This document shows positions 43,618-51,960 of a stretch of DNA of 64,000 nucleotides, one piece after another. The notes under the pieces are model-generated. The model ran no database searches. It was not told the DNA's origin and was given only the letters and a program-made list of their open reading frames with translations. The translations under genes and the position numbers were made by a program. Location of the stretch: positions 72,376 through 136,375 of the forward strand of contig NZ_KQ949100.1 in the NCBI RefSeq assembly GCF_001514305.1, read 5' to 3'. This DNA comes from Streptomyces dysideae. Lineage in GTDB: Bacteria > Actinomycetota > Actinomycetes > Streptomycetales > Streptomycetaceae. The stretch's first letter is position 1; every line of letters begins with the position of its first letter.

Positions 43618-43756
43618 TTCGCCTTCTCGCGTTCCCCGGCCGTTCTCCACAGATGGAGCACAGTTCGATCACAAAGGAGGGTTGCATTCCGCAGGTCAGG
43701 GGTATGACGGGCTACGACCGTTCTGAGCAGGTCGGTCATGTGGGAGGGACCCCAAC

Positions 43757-44026
43757 ATGCTCTTGGAAGCGTTCAGCTCCGCGATCCTCGGCCTGGCCCT
43801 GGCGTGGGCGGCGGCCCGCCGTCTGCCGCACCGCCTGCCCGCCCGCTCCCTGGTCCTGCCGACGGGTGTCGCGGGAGCCCTGTTCGGGGCCTTCCTCACC
43901 CACACCGCGCTGGACTTCGGCAACCTCCTGCTGATCCTCGCCGGCGCCGCGGCCGTCTCCGCCGCCTCACTCTCCCTGTTGGTACGCCCCGCGGGAAGAC
44001 TGGGCCGCCGCTCGGCGACCGCCTGA
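43757..44026 (+). CDS. Small two- or three-helix membrane protein, 89 aa
   Basis: An 89-residue protein, ATG preceded by GGGAGGGACC. Hydrophobic segments at residues about 3-18 (SSAILGLALAWAAARRL), 30-50 (SLVLPTGVAGALFGAFLTH) and 53-76 (DFGNLLLILAGAAAVSAASLSLL) make a compact small integral membrane protein with positively charged ends. I do not recognise a named family. It is monocistronic and convergent with the ferritin-like gene. The 186 bases between the two hold no gene I can support. Confidence 0.75.
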   Translation: MLLEAFSSAILGLALAWAAARRLPHRLPARSLVLPTGVAGALFGAFLTHTALDFGNLLLILAGAAAVSAASLSLLVRPAGRLGRRSATA

Positions 44027-44212
44027 GGCTCCGACGCCGGCCGCCGGGTGAGTGACGGGTGGCTGGTGGGACGAGCAGCGGCCGACGGCTGCCGGTTGAG
44101 GTGCAGACAGCCGAACGGCCGCCGGAACAGCGACCGTTGACGGGGCAGCGGGCCGCTCACCGAACGAACGGCCCACCGAGCGAGCTGGAGTACCGCGACA
44201 ATCGCGGGGCCC

Positions 44213-44950
44213 TTACGCCGCCAGGCCCAGCGCAGCCATCCGCTTCGTGTGGGCCTCCGTGATGCGGGAGAACATCTTGCCGACCTCCGCGAGGTCGAAG
44301 CCGTCCGCGACGCCACCCACGAGCATCGTCGACAGGGCGTCCCGGTCGGCGACCACGCGCTGGGACTGGGACAGGGCCTCGCCCATCAGACGGCGGGCCC
44401 ACAGGGCGAGGCGGCCGCCGACGCGCGGGTCAGCGTCGATGGCGGCCCGGACCTTCTCCACGGCGAAGGACGCGTGCCCGGTGTCGTCGAGGACGGCCAG
44501 CACCAGGGCGCGGGTGTCCGAGTCGAGGCGGGCGGCGACCTCGCGGTAGAAGTCGCTGGCGATCGAGTCGCCGACGTACGCCTTGACGAGCCCTTCCAGC
44601 CAGTCCGACGGCGCCGTCTGCTTGTGGAAGCCGTCCAGCGCGGCGACGAACGGCTCCATGGCCTGCGTCGGCTCGGCGCCGATCTCCGTGAGCCGGTCCC
44701 TGAGCTGCTCGAAGTGGTGGAACTCCGCCGACGCCATCTTGGCCAGCTCCGCCTTGTCCGCCAGCGTCGGCGCCAGCTTGGCGTCCTCCGCGAGGCGCTC
44801 GAACGCCGCCAACTCCCCGTACGCGAGCGCGCCGAGCAGGTCGACGAGCGCGGCCCGGTACTGCGGATCGGCGGAGGCCTGAGCCCAGTCCTGGGCTGCG
44901 ACTCCGGTGTGGTCGGCAGAGGCGTCAGAGGTGTTGTCAGGCGTCGTCAT
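44213..44950 (-). CDS. Ferritin-like (MiaE-like) fold protein
   Basis: A 245-residue helical protein. Carboxylate and histidine residues of a diiron-type four-helix bundle are suggested by ELAAFERLAEDA, AKMASAEFHHFEQLRDR (the E-x-x-H pattern), and EVAARLDSDTRALVLAVLDDTGHASFAVEK. Related proteins are called ferritin-like fold-containing or MiaE-like, and one is also adjacent to the RhlE-type helicase in mycobacteria. MiaE hydroxylates a tRNA modification; this actinobacterial branch is uncharacterised. It is divergent from the DEAD-box helicase, with 389 bases between them that hold the helicase leader. Confidence 0.85.
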   Translation of the reverse strand: MTTPDNTSDASADHTGVAAQDWAQASADPQYRAALVDLLGALAYGELAAFERLAEDAKLAPTLADKAELAKMASAEFHHFEQLRDRLTEIGAEPTQAMEPFVAALDGFHKQTAPSDWLEGLVKAYVGDSIASDFYREVAARLDSDTRALVLAVLDDTGHASFAVEKVRAAIDADPRVGGRLALWARRLMGEALSQSQRVVADRDALSTMLVGGVADGFDLAEVGKMFSRITEAHTKRMAALGLAA

Positions 44951-45238
44951 GAAGCGCACAATAGCCCGCTCATCGCAAGGCGGAAGTCCCTGGTCAATCA
45001 GTGTGACAACGACTACGTGACCAAATCGGCCATCGCATGTGCGAGTTTCCGGGGTATGGTGGTAATGCGCCCGCTGAGTACTCTGACGTACTCGACGGGC
45101 CGCACGTTATGAGGATGCCCGGTCGGTGGCCCGATCGGCTCCGACCCGACAGCCCTCCCTGGCCGTACGGCACTATGCGTACGACGACCGGAGGGAACCC
45201 CTCAGCGGTACGAGCGCTAGAGCGTCGGCAGAGGTCCC
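44951..45238 (+). promoter_or_regulatory. Long leader region of the DEAD-box helicase gene
   Basis: No convincing gene was seen in these 288 bases. A perfect 6-bp hairpin GAGTAC/GTACTC sits at 45076-45093, and a short upstream ORF follows at 45239. Long structured leaders are common for RNA helicases and often give cold or feedback control; a specific mechanism cannot be read here. I could not place a clear -10/-35 pair. Confidence 0.4.
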
Positions 45239-45343
45239 GTGCCCTACGGCCAGACCGTAAGGCAGCCGACGTCCCCCGGCACGGTCCGTCTACGACCCCC
45301 GCGCTCGCCTCGCACCGCGCACACAGAAGAGGCAGCACCCTGA
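45239..45343 (+). CDS. Upstream ORF coupled to the DEAD-box helicase start
   Basis: GTG 45239, with AGAGG 4 bases upstream, opens 34 codons (VPYGQTVRQPTSPGTVRL, then Arg/Pro-rich, ending EEAAP). Its TGA overlaps, as CTGA, the CTG proposed as the helicase start at 45340. Overlap of this kind is how translational coupling usually looks. Whether the peptide itself matters is unknown. The alternative is that the helicase starts at ATG 45175 in another frame and this ORF is accidental. Confidence 0.45.
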   Translation: MPYGQTVRQPTSPGTVRLRPPRSPRTAHTEEAAP

Positions 45344-48054
45344 CTACCACTTTCCGAGAGCTCGGGATCCTTCCCGAGACCGCCGAGGCCCTCGAAGCCG
45401 TCGGCATCATCAATCCCTTCCCCATCCAGGAGATGACGCTCCCCGTTGCCCTGTCGGGCACCGACGTCATCGGCCAGGCCAAGACCGGCACCGGCAAGAC
45501 GCTGGGCTTCGGCCTTCCGCTGCTTGAGCGCGTCACCGTCCCCGCCGACGTGGAGGCCGGGCGCGCCCAGCCCGAGGCCCTCACCGACGCCCCGCAGGCA
45601 CTCGTCGTGGTCCCCACGCGCGAGCTGTGCACGCAGGTCACCAACGACCTGCTGACCGCGGGCAAGGTGCGCAACGTCCGCGTTCTCGCCATCTACGGCG
45701 GCCGCGCCTACGAGCCCCAGGTCGAGGCCCTCAAGAAGGGCGTCGACGTGATCGTCGGCACCCCGGGCCGGCTGCTGGACCTCGCGGGCCAGAAGAAGCT
45801 CGACCTCAAGCACATCAAGGCGCTCGTCCTCGACGAGGCCGACGAGATGCTCGACCTGGGCTTCCTGCCCGACGTCGAGAAGATCATCAACATGCTGCCG
45901 GCCCGCCGCCAGACGATGCTGTTCTCGGCGACCATGCCGGGCGCCGTCATCGGCCTCGCGCGCCGCTACATGTCGCAGCCCACGCACATCCGCGCCACGG
46001 CGCCGGACGACGAGGGCGCGACGGTCGCGAACACCGCGCAGTTCGTCTACCGCGCGCACAACATGGACAAGCCCGAGATGGTCGCGCGCATACTGCAGGC
46101 CGACGGCCGGGGACTGGCCATGGTCTTCTGCCGTACGAAGCGCACCGCGGCCGACCTCGCCGACCAGCTCCAGCAGCGCGGCTTCGCCGCCGGCGCGGTC
46201 CACGGCGACCTCGGTCAGGGCGCCCGCGAGCAGGCGCTGCGCGCCTTCCGCAACGGCAAGGTGGACGTCCTCGTCTGCACCGACGTCGCCGCCCGCGGTA
46301 TCGACGTCGAGGGCGTGACCCACGTCATCAACTACCAGTCTCCCGAAGAGGAGAAGACGTACCTGCACCGCATCGGCCGTACGGGCCGCGCGGGTGCGAA
46401 GGGCATCGCGATCACGCTCGTCGACTGGGACGACATCCCGCGCTGGCAGCTGATCAACAAGGCGCTGGACCTGAAGTTCAACGACCCGCCGGAGACGTAC
46501 TCCACGTCCCCGCACCTCTTCGAGGAACTGAACATCCCCGTCGGCACCAAGGGTGTCCTGCCGCGCTCGGAGCGCACGCGCGCCGGGCTCGGGGCGGAGG
46601 AGCTTGAGGACCTCGGCGAGACCGGCGGCCGCGGTGCACGCGGTCGCGGTGGCCGGGGCGGCCGTGGCGGCCGTGGCGGTCGGGACGAGTCCCCCGCCGC
46701 CGACCGCGAGCGTTCCGCCCGTACGCCGCGTCGCCGCCGTCGTACGCGTGGCGGGGCACTGGCGGACGAGGCCCAGGCACCCGCCGCCGGTACGGCCGTA
46801 CCGGCGGACAGCGCCACGGCCGAGGACGTGACCGCTTCCCGCACCCCGCGCCGCCGTCGCCGCACCCGCGGCGGGGCAGCGGAGTCGACGCCGGCCACGG
46901 CGACCGTCTCCGTGACTCCCGAGGCCGCGGAGGCCGCCGTGGCGACCGCGGAAGGTACGGCCACGCCGGACGCCCCCGAGGCACCGGCCAAGCCGCGCCG
47001 CCGCCGGACACACAAGTCGGCGGAGGCGGCAGCGCCCGAGGCCGTCCAGGTCTCGGAGGCGCTGAAGTCGTCCGAGGACGTGGCGAAGGCCGTGGAGACC
47101 GTGCAGGCCGTGGAGGTCACGGAGCCCGAGGCTCCCGCCGCCAAGCCTCGCCGCCGTACCCGCAAGGCGACGGCCGCCGAGGCGACAGTCGACACGGTCG
47201 CGCCGGCGGAGACGGAGGCCACCCCGCGCCGCCGTACCCGCAAGGCAACAGCCCCCGCGGAGGCGACGGTCGACACGGTCGCCCCGGAAGCACCGGCGGA
47301 GACGGAGGCCACCCCGCGCCGCCGTACCCGCAAGACGGCAGCCGCCGCCGAGACCGCCGTCGACACGGCGGAAGGCACGGAGGCAAAGCCCAAGGTCCGC
47401 CGCACCCGCAAGACCGCGGCCACCACCGAGACCGCGGAGACGCCCGAAGCGACGGAAACCAAGCCGCGCCGCACCCGTAAGACCGCCGCAGCCAAGGCCG
47501 AGGCCACGACCGCCGAGATCCCGGCGCAGACGGTCCAGGAGCCGGAGACGGTGGCCGAGCCCAAGCCGCGCCGGACGCGTAAGGCGGCAGCCGCCGCCGA
47601 GACCGCCGTCGACACGGCCGAGGGCACGGAGGCAAAGCCCAAGGTCCGCCGCACCCGCAAGACCGCGGCCACCACCGAGACCGCGGAGACGCCCGAAGCG
47701 ACCGAAGCCAAGCCGCGCCGCACCCGCAAGGTCGCCGCTGCCAAGGCCGAGGCCGCGGTCGACGCTGCCGAAGGCACGGAGGCCAAGCCCCGCCGTACCC
47801 GTAAGGCGGCCGCGACCGTCGTGGAGCCGGAAGCGACCGAGGCCAAGCCGCGACGCACCCGGAAGGCTGCGGCCACGGCCGCCGTCGACACCGCCGAGGG
47901 CACGGAGGCCAAGCCCAAGGTCCGCCGCACCCGCAAGACCGCGGCCACCACCGAGACCGCCGAGATCCCGGCCCAGGCCACGGACGAGCCGGCTGCGGCG
48001 CCCCGTCGCCGGGTCCGCAAGGTCACGGTCGCCACGGAGCCCGCGGAGAGCTGA
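45340..48054 (+). CDS. DEAD-box RNA helicase with a long basic repeat tail
   Basis: A 904-residue protein if read from CTG 45340 (AGAAGAGG 7 bases upstream); the only in-frame ATG upstream, 45175, lacks a Shine-Dalgarno site and would add 55 residues. Core motifs: Q motif TFRELGILPETAEAL...PFPIQ, Walker A AKTGTGKT, VLDEADEML, LFSATMP, VFCRTKRT and HRIGRTGRAG. After residue 430 comes an RGG-like stretch (GRGGRGGRGGRGG), then about 450 residues of Ala/Thr/Glu with at least fifteen RTRK or RRRTRK units, resembling histone H1-like tails. It unwinds RNA, probably in ribosome assembly or decay, with the tail as RNA anchor. Ends at a GC-rich hairpin. Confidence 0.92.
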   Translation: MTTTFRELGILPETAEALEAVGIINPFPIQEMTLPVALSGTDVIGQAKTGTGKTLGFGLPLLERVTVPADVEAGRAQPEALTDAPQALVVVPTRELCTQVTNDLLTAGKVRNVRVLAIYGGRAYEPQVEALKKGVDVIVGTPGRLLDLAGQKKLDLKHIKALVLDEADEMLDLGFLPDVEKIINMLPARRQTMLFSATMPGAVIGLARRYMSQPTHIRATAPDDEGATVANTAQFVYRAHNMDKPEMVARILQADGRGLAMVFCRTKRTAADLADQLQQRGFAAGAVHGDLGQGAREQALRAFRNGKVDVLVCTDVAARGIDVEGVTHVINYQSPEEEKTYLHRIGRTGRAGAKGIAITLVDWDDIPRWQLINKALDLKFNDPPETYSTSPHLFEELNIPVGTKGVLPRSERTRAGLGAEELEDLGETGGRGARGRGGRGGRGGRGGRDESPAADRERSARTPRRRRRTRGGALADEAQAPAAGTAVPADSATAEDVTASRTPRRRRRTRGGAAESTPATATVSVTPEAAEAAVATAEGTATPDAPEAPAKPRRRRTHKSAEAAAPEAVQVSEALKSSEDVAKAVETVQAVEVTEPEAPAAKPRRRTRKATAAEATVDTVAPAETEATPRRRTRKATAPAEATVDTVAPEAPAETEATPRRRTRKTAAAAETAVDTAEGTEAKPKVRRTRKTAATTETAETPEATETKPRRTRKTAAAKAEATTAEIPAQTVQEPETVAEPKPRRTRKAAAAAETAVDTAEGTEAKPKVRRTRKTAATTETAETPEATEAKPRRTRKVAAAKAEAAVDAAEGTEAKPRRTRKAAATVVEPEATEAKPRRTRKAAATAAVDTAEGTEAKPKVRRTRKTAATTETAEIPAQATDEPAAAPRRRVRKVTVATEPAES
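47130..47965 (+). repeat. Tandem RTRK-encoding repeats in the helicase tail
   Basis: Repeated blocks encode AKPRRTRK, then a spacer of Ala/Thr/Glu such as TAVDTAEGTEAKPKVRRTRK. Two long units near 47340 and 47590 are nearly identical over more than 100 bases and others are diverged. The array is in frame and probably expands or contracts by recombination. Confidence 0.85.
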
Positions 48055-48061
48055 TCCCCGT

Positions 48062-48102
48062 CCGACGGCCCGGTCCCGCCCCGCGCGGGACCGGGCCGTC
48101 GG
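48062..48102 (+). terminator. GC-rich terminator after the helicase gene
   Basis: Perfect 18-bp arms at 48062-48079 and 48085-48102 (CCGACGGCCCGGTCCCGC and partner), 5-base loop, no T run. Located 7 bases past the helicase stop. Confidence 0.88.
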
Positions 48103-48201
48103 CGTTCCCGGACTCAGAGGTGGACACCCCGGTCGGCAAGGAGTCCTCTCCCCAAGACCACCTCCCCCCGGCGCCCCCACCCCGCCCGATACCCTCCCCC
48201 C

Positions 48202-49080
48202 GTGACCACCCCACCCCCCAACACCCGCGCGTACGCCCTCCACACCTCCCGCGGCGACTTCGCAGCCGTCGACTCCCCGGCCGCCCCCGGCGTCGAGCAG
48301 CGCGGCGTAGCGCTCCTCCTGCCCGGATTCACCGGCAGCAAGGAGGACTTCAACCTGCTCCACGAGCCGCTCGCCGCCCGTGGCTACCGGACCGTCGCCG
48401 TCGACGGACGCGGCCAGTACGAGTCGGACGGTCCCGAAAGCGACGAATCCGCCTACGCACAGGCCGAGTTGGCGCGGGACGTGCTCGCGCAGGCGGCAGT
48501 CGTCGGCACGCCGCTGCACCTGCTCGGACACTCCCTCGGCGGTCAGATCGCCCGGGCCGCCGTACTGATCGACCACTCCCCGTTCCTGTCGCTCACCCTC
48601 GTCGCGTCGGGCCCGGCTCAGATCTCCGACTCCCAGCAGCAGCGCGTGAAGCTGCTCCGGGACGCGCTCGGCGTGATGGACATGCCCGAGGTGTGGGAGG
48701 CCATCCTCGCCATGGGGCCGCCGGAGGAGGTCGGCGGCCCCGCACGCGGGATCGGCGACATGGCGCAGCTCCGCCGCCGCTGGCTCGGTCACAAGCCGGC
48801 GCAACTCCACGCGACGGGCCGTCAGTTGTGCACGGAACCGGACCGGGTTGCCGAACTCGCCGCCGTCCCGGTGCCGTTCCACGTCCTGTCGGGCGCCAAG
48901 GACGACACCTGGCCGCTGCCCGTCCTCGACGACATGGCCGTACGGCTCGGTGCCCGCCGGACGGTCATCGCGGGCGCCGAGCACTCACCCAACGCCGACC
49001 AGCCGCTCCCGACCGCCCATGCGCTCGCCGACTTCTGGGACAGCGTCCACGAGGAGGACGACCACGAAGACCGGGGCTAG
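48202..49080 (+). CDS. Alpha/beta-fold hydrolase (lysophospholipase-like)
   Basis: A 292-residue hydrolase from GTG 48202. LLLPGFTGSKEDFNLL is the oxyanion strand, HLLGHSLGGQIARAAV the nucleophile elbow (GHSLGG), GAKDDTWPLPV carries the acid and GAEHSPNADQPL the catalytic His. There is no signal peptide. The stop shares bases with the stop of the convergent NYN gene (the palindrome CTAG at 49077-49080), so transcripts from both overlap. It is preceded by pyrimidine-rich DNA without a clear ribosome site, so a weak or leaderless-type start is possible. Substrate unknown. Confidence 0.87.
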   Translation: MTTPPPNTRAYALHTSRGDFAAVDSPAAPGVEQRGVALLLPGFTGSKEDFNLLHEPLAARGYRTVAVDGRGQYESDGPESDESAYAQAELARDVLAQAAVVGTPLHLLGHSLGGQIARAAVLIDHSPFLSLTLVASGPAQISDSQQQRVKLLRDALGVMDMPEVWEAILAMGPPEEVGGPARGIGDMAQLRRRWLGHKPAQLHATGRQLCTEPDRVAELAAVPVPFHVLSGAKDDTWPLPVLDDMAVRLGARRTVIAGAEHSPNADQPLPTAHALADFWDSVHEEDDHEDRG

Positions 49081-49979
49081 TACTGCGCCTGCAGGTGTTC
49101 CCAGAAACCGTCCCGCAGCGCCCGGCGCAGGTCCGCCTGGCCACGCAGGGAGTACTGCAGCAGGCCCTCCGCCTCCACCAGCAGGTCCTGGTCCACCGAA
49201 CCCGGCAGATACGGGTGCCCGGGCAGCAGCTCCAGCAGCGACTCGCGGCCCCGCGCCGCCAGCCACTTCGCCGCGATCTGGGCGCCCACGAAACGGACGT
49301 CCTCGCGGGTCGGGCGGGCCGCCGTCGCCTCGTAGGCGGCCGCCGCGCGCCGGGACACGTACGGCTTGAAGAAGTCGAGGTCGAAGGTGCGCTGGCTGTC
49401 GACCTCCCAGAGCAGCGGCTCCGCCTGGTTGCGGCCCTCGGGTGCCTCGATGCCCCACAGGTGGACGCGGGCGCCGTAGCCCTGTGCGGCCTCCACCGCC
49501 GACACCAGGTCCTCGTCGCCGCCGAGCAGGGCCGCGTCGCTGATGGCTCGGTGCCGGGCCAGTGACTCCAGGTCGGTCCTGATCAGGGAGTCGACGCCCT
49601 TCTGCTGGTTGTTGGCGTTCAGGTTGCCCAACCGGACCTTCACATCCGGGAGTTCGGCGATCGACTGCTGCTCGGCGGTGTGGATGCGGCGCCGGGCGCC
49701 GTCGTACCAGTACACCCGCAGCAGCCTGCTGTCCGCGAAGATCGTGCGGGCCCGGTCGATGAGCGCCTCGATCAGGCCCTCGGCGTCCAGGTCGAAGGCC
49801 CGGCGGTCCTCCATGCCGGCCACCAGGCGTCCCGCGGCCGCGTAGAGATAGCCGGCGTCGACGAAGATCGCGTGGGTCGAGGGCGTCTTCGCCACCTCGG
49901 CGAGCATGCGCTGGAGCAGCTCGTTGGTGCGGTCGATGCGGGCGGCGAGGGCCGCGAGGTCGTCGTTCATCGTCTCCAT
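49077..49979 (-). CDS. NYN-domain (PIN-like, DUF88) protein
   Basis: A 300-residue protein. The NYN core begins THAIFVDAGYLYAAAGRLV (first catalytic Asp) and contains GVDSLIRTDLESLARHRAIS and LLGGDEDLVSAVEAAQGYGARVHLWG, with the acidic residues expected for PIN-like RNA nucleases of the LabA/Limkain type. A C-terminal domain of about 90 residues (residues 210-300) rich in Arg/Glu/Leu follows. It probably cleaves or binds RNA; the target is unknown. Three starts are possible: ATG 49970, ATG 49979 and GTG 49994; 49979 was chosen as a compromise because GGAG precedes the innermost one closely. Its end overlaps the convergent hydrolase. Confidence 0.86.
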   Translation of the reverse strand: METMNDDLAALAARIDRTNELLQRMLAEVAKTPSTHAIFVDAGYLYAAAGRLVAGMEDRRAFDLDAEGLIEALIDRARTIFADSRLLRVYWYDGARRRIHTAEQQSIAELPDVKVRLGNLNANNQQKGVDSLIRTDLESLARHRAISDAALLGGDEDLVSAVEAAQGYGARVHLWGIEAPEGRNQAEPLLWEVDSQRTFDLDFFKPYVSRRAAAAYEATAARPTREDVRFVGAQIAAKWLAARGRESLLELLPGHPYLPGSVDQDLLVEAEGLLQYSLRGQADLRRALRDGFWEHLQAQY

Positions 49980-50101
49980 TGTCCTGGCGGTCACGCTGCG
50001 AACACAACCGGTCCCGGTCAGTCTCCTTTCGGACCCGGCCGATCCCTTGCCGACCGCTTACCGGTCAGTAGTTAGCCGTTCGAAAAATTTCTTTAGCGTA
50101 G

Positions 50102-50127
50102 GGAATGTTTGTAACACGCACCGCGTT
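50102..50127 (+). promoter_or_regulatory. SigR-type promoter of the 50-aa protein gene
   Basis: GGGAAT beginning at 50101, 18 bases, GTTGAC at 50125. It matches the SigR consensus fully. The GTG start of the 50-residue gene lies 57 bases downstream. This is the third such promoter in the window. Confidence 0.82.
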
Positions 50128-50184
50128 GACTCACACGTACCAGCAATCCTCCTCGCGAGGATGACCAGACGAAGGGAGAAGCCC

Positions 50185-50337
50185 GTGCGCTTCGAAATCA
50201 TGCGACTCGACGAGGTCGACGGCACCCCCGTGGACTCCACCGTCGTGGACGCCGCCTCCGTCAACCGGATCGTTCAGCAGGCCGCCGCCATCGGACAGCG
50301 CCTGTGGATTCGCCCGGCCGACACCACGGCCTCGTAA
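50185..50337 (+). CDS. Conserved-looking 50-aa protein under a SigR-type promoter
   Basis: A 50-residue protein from GTG 50185, with GGGAG 7 bases upstream. Sequence in outline: VRFEIMRLDEVDGTPVDST, then VVDAASVNRIVQQAAAIGQRL and RPADTTAS. No cysteine, signal or membrane segment; a small alpha-beta protein is plausible. I know of no characterised family. The near-perfect SigR-type promoter upstream suggests it is made under thiol-oxidative stress. A strong terminator follows 24 bases after the stop, so it is monocistronic. It is short but well framed by promoter, ribosome site and terminator, which makes it more than a chance ORF. Confidence 0.8.
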   Translation: MRFEIMRLDEVDGTPVDSTVVDAASVNRIVQQAAAIGQRLWIRPADTTAS

Positions 50338-50361
50338 CCGCGAGTCCCTTACACACACTTC

Positions 50362-50398
50362 AGAGCCCCGTACGGCAACGAACGCCGTGCGGGGCTCT
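50362..50398. terminator. Bidirectional terminator between the 50-aa gene and marC
   Basis: 15-bp arms 50362-50376 and 50384-50398 (AGAGCCCCGTACGGC and partner), one G-T pair, 7-base loop. It can end both convergent transcripts. Confidence 0.9.
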
Positions 50399-50424
50399 GT
50401 GCGTGCCCGTGCCGCGGACGTTCC

Positions 50425-51030
50425 TCAGCTCGCCTGGATCACCTGAGTGACACCGTTGATGATCTGCTGCACCGCGATCGCGGACAGCATCATGCCCGCG
50501 AGCCGCGTCACCAGCACCACACCGCCGTCCTTGATGACCCGGATGATCAGCAGCGAGTAGCGCATCACCAGCCACAGCACGACGTGGATCGCGAGGATCG
50601 CCGACCACACCGACACCTGGGTCGCCACACTGTCGGCCCGCTGCACCGCCAGGATGACCGACACGATCGCACCCGGCCCGGCCAGCAGCGGCATGCCCAG
50701 CGGTACGAGGGCGACGTTGACGTCCTTGGTCTGCTTCGGCTCGTCGGTCTTGCCGGTGAGCAGGTCGAGGGCGATGAGCAGGAGCAGCAGCCCGCCCGCG
50801 ATCATCAGCGCGGGCACGGAGACGTGCAGGTAGTTGAGGATCTGGTGGCCGAGGAGCCCGAAGATCGCGATCACTCCACCGGCGACGCACACGGCCTGGA
50901 AGGCCATGCGCTTCTGCACCTTGGCGGGCCGGCCGGAGGTCAGCGCGAGGAAGATCGGGGTGATCCCGGGGGGATCCATGATGACGAAGAGGGTCAGGAA
51001 GAGGGAGCCGAAGACGGCGAGGTCGAACAT
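50425..51030 (-). CDS. marC: MarC family integral membrane protein
   Basis: A 201-residue protein with about six membrane helices, opening FDLAVFGSLFLTLFVIMDPPGITPIFLAL, of which the conserved DPPGITP motif is a MarC hallmark. Other helices include LLLLIALDLLTGK and VWSAILAIHVVLWLVMRYSLL. MarC proteins have six transmembrane helices and no confirmed transport substrate; the former link to multiple antibiotic resistance was withdrawn. It lies 72 bases downstream of the PHP gene on the same strand, so the two may be co-transcribed. The terminator at 50362-50398 follows. Confidence 0.9.
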   Translation of the reverse strand: MFDLAVFGSLFLTLFVIMDPPGITPIFLALTSGRPAKVQKRMAFQAVCVAGGVIAIFGLLGHQILNYLHVSVPALMIAGGLLLLLIALDLLTGKTDEPKQTKDVNVALVPLGMPLLAGPGAIVSVILAVQRADSVATQVSVWSAILAIHVVLWLVMRYSLLIIRVIKDGGVVLVTRLAGMMLSAIAVQQIINGVTQVIQAS

Positions 51031-51102
51031 GGGTGACGAGACCTTGCGAGGTGAGTGAAACGCGGGAGGACGTGAAGCGGGAGAACGTGAAGGTGAGAGA
51101 CC

Positions 51103-51960
51103 TCAGACCCCGCCGGCCCCCGGCACGGGAAACGCACCCGTCGCCCGTCGCGTGATCTCGCCGTACACCTCGGGATCGGTCGTGTACTCGCCGAGCACGC
51201 ACGTCTTGCGGCTGCCGTGGTAGTCGCTGGACCCGGTCGTCAGCAGCCCGAGCTCCTTGGCCAGGCCGCGCAGCCGCGCCCGGGTGTCCGGGTCGTGGTC
51301 CATGTGGTCGACCTCGATGCCGTCGAGCCCGGCCGCGGCCATCTCGGCGATCACCGACTCCGGCACCGTACGGCCCCGCTTGGCGGCCGCCGGGTGCGCG
51401 AACACCGCGACCCCGCCCGCGCCCTTGATCAGCCGGATCGCCTCGAAGGGGTCGGTCTCGTGCTTCTCCACGAAGGCCCGCCCGCCGTCGGCCAGCCAGT
51501 CCTGTGTGAAGGCGTCGCCCACGGTCGGTACGACACCCAGCTCGACCAGCGCGGTCGCGACATGCGGGCGCCCGACCGAACCGTCGCCCGCGATCCGCGC
51601 CACCTGCTCCCAGGTGACCGGCACGCCCAGCTCCTGGAGCTTGCCGACCATGCCCCGCGCCCGCGGCACCCGGTCGTCCCGCACCAGCTCACGCTCGGCG
51701 AGCAGGCTCGGCTCCTCGGGGTCGAAGAGGTAGGCCAGCATGTGCATGCTGACACCGTCGATACGGCAGGACAGCTCGGCCCCGGTGACAAGCGTGAGCC
51801 CCGCCGGCAGCGCGGCGATCGCCTCGGCGTGCCCGCGGGTGGTGTCGTGATCGGTGAGCGCGACGACGTCCAGACCGGCCGCGGCGGCACCCAGCACCAG
51901 CTCGGCCGGGGTGTCCGTACCGTCGGAAGCGGTGGAGTGGGTGTGCAGATCGATGCGCAC
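51103..51960 (-). CDS. PHP domain phosphoesterase
   Basis: A 285-residue protein from GTG 51960. DLHTHSTASDGT carries the HxH motif at residues 5-7, VVALTDHDTTRGH has the second metal histidine, SVGRPHVATAL and VAVFAHPAAAKRG further ligands, and GLDGIEVDHMDHD plus TTGSSDYHGS complete the trinuclear metal site. Such stand-alone PHP proteins resemble nucleotide or RNase-AM-like phosphoesterases (5'-3' oligonucleotide or pAp phosphatase activity). Cytoplasmic. The set of ligands seems complete, so it should be active. It lies upstream of marC. Confidence 0.92.
   Translation of the reverse strand: MRIDLHTHSTASDGTDTPAELVLGAAAAGLDVVALTDHDTTRGHAEAIAALPAGLTLVTGAELSCRIDGVSMHMLAYLFDPEEPSLLAERELVRDDRVPRARGMVGKLQELGVPVTWEQVARIAGDGSVGRPHVATALVELGVVPTVGDAFTQDWLADGGRAFVEKHETDPFEAIRLIKGAGGVAVFAHPAAAKRGRTVPESVIAEMAAAGLDGIEVDHMDHDPDTRARLRGLAKELGLLTTGSSDYHGSRKTCVLGEYTTDPEVYGEITRRATGAFPVPGAGGV

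Noticed and set aside
43650..43756. Small ORF from ATG 43653 ahead of the 89-aa membrane protein
   Set aside because: It overlaps the next gene out of frame for most of its length, has no clear ribosome site, and the peptide is not recognisable.
44027..44212. Gene or terminator between the 89-aa membrane gene and the ferritin-like gene
   Set aside because: No frame with a start and ribosome site and no strong inverted repeat was found; it looks like plain intergenic DNA.
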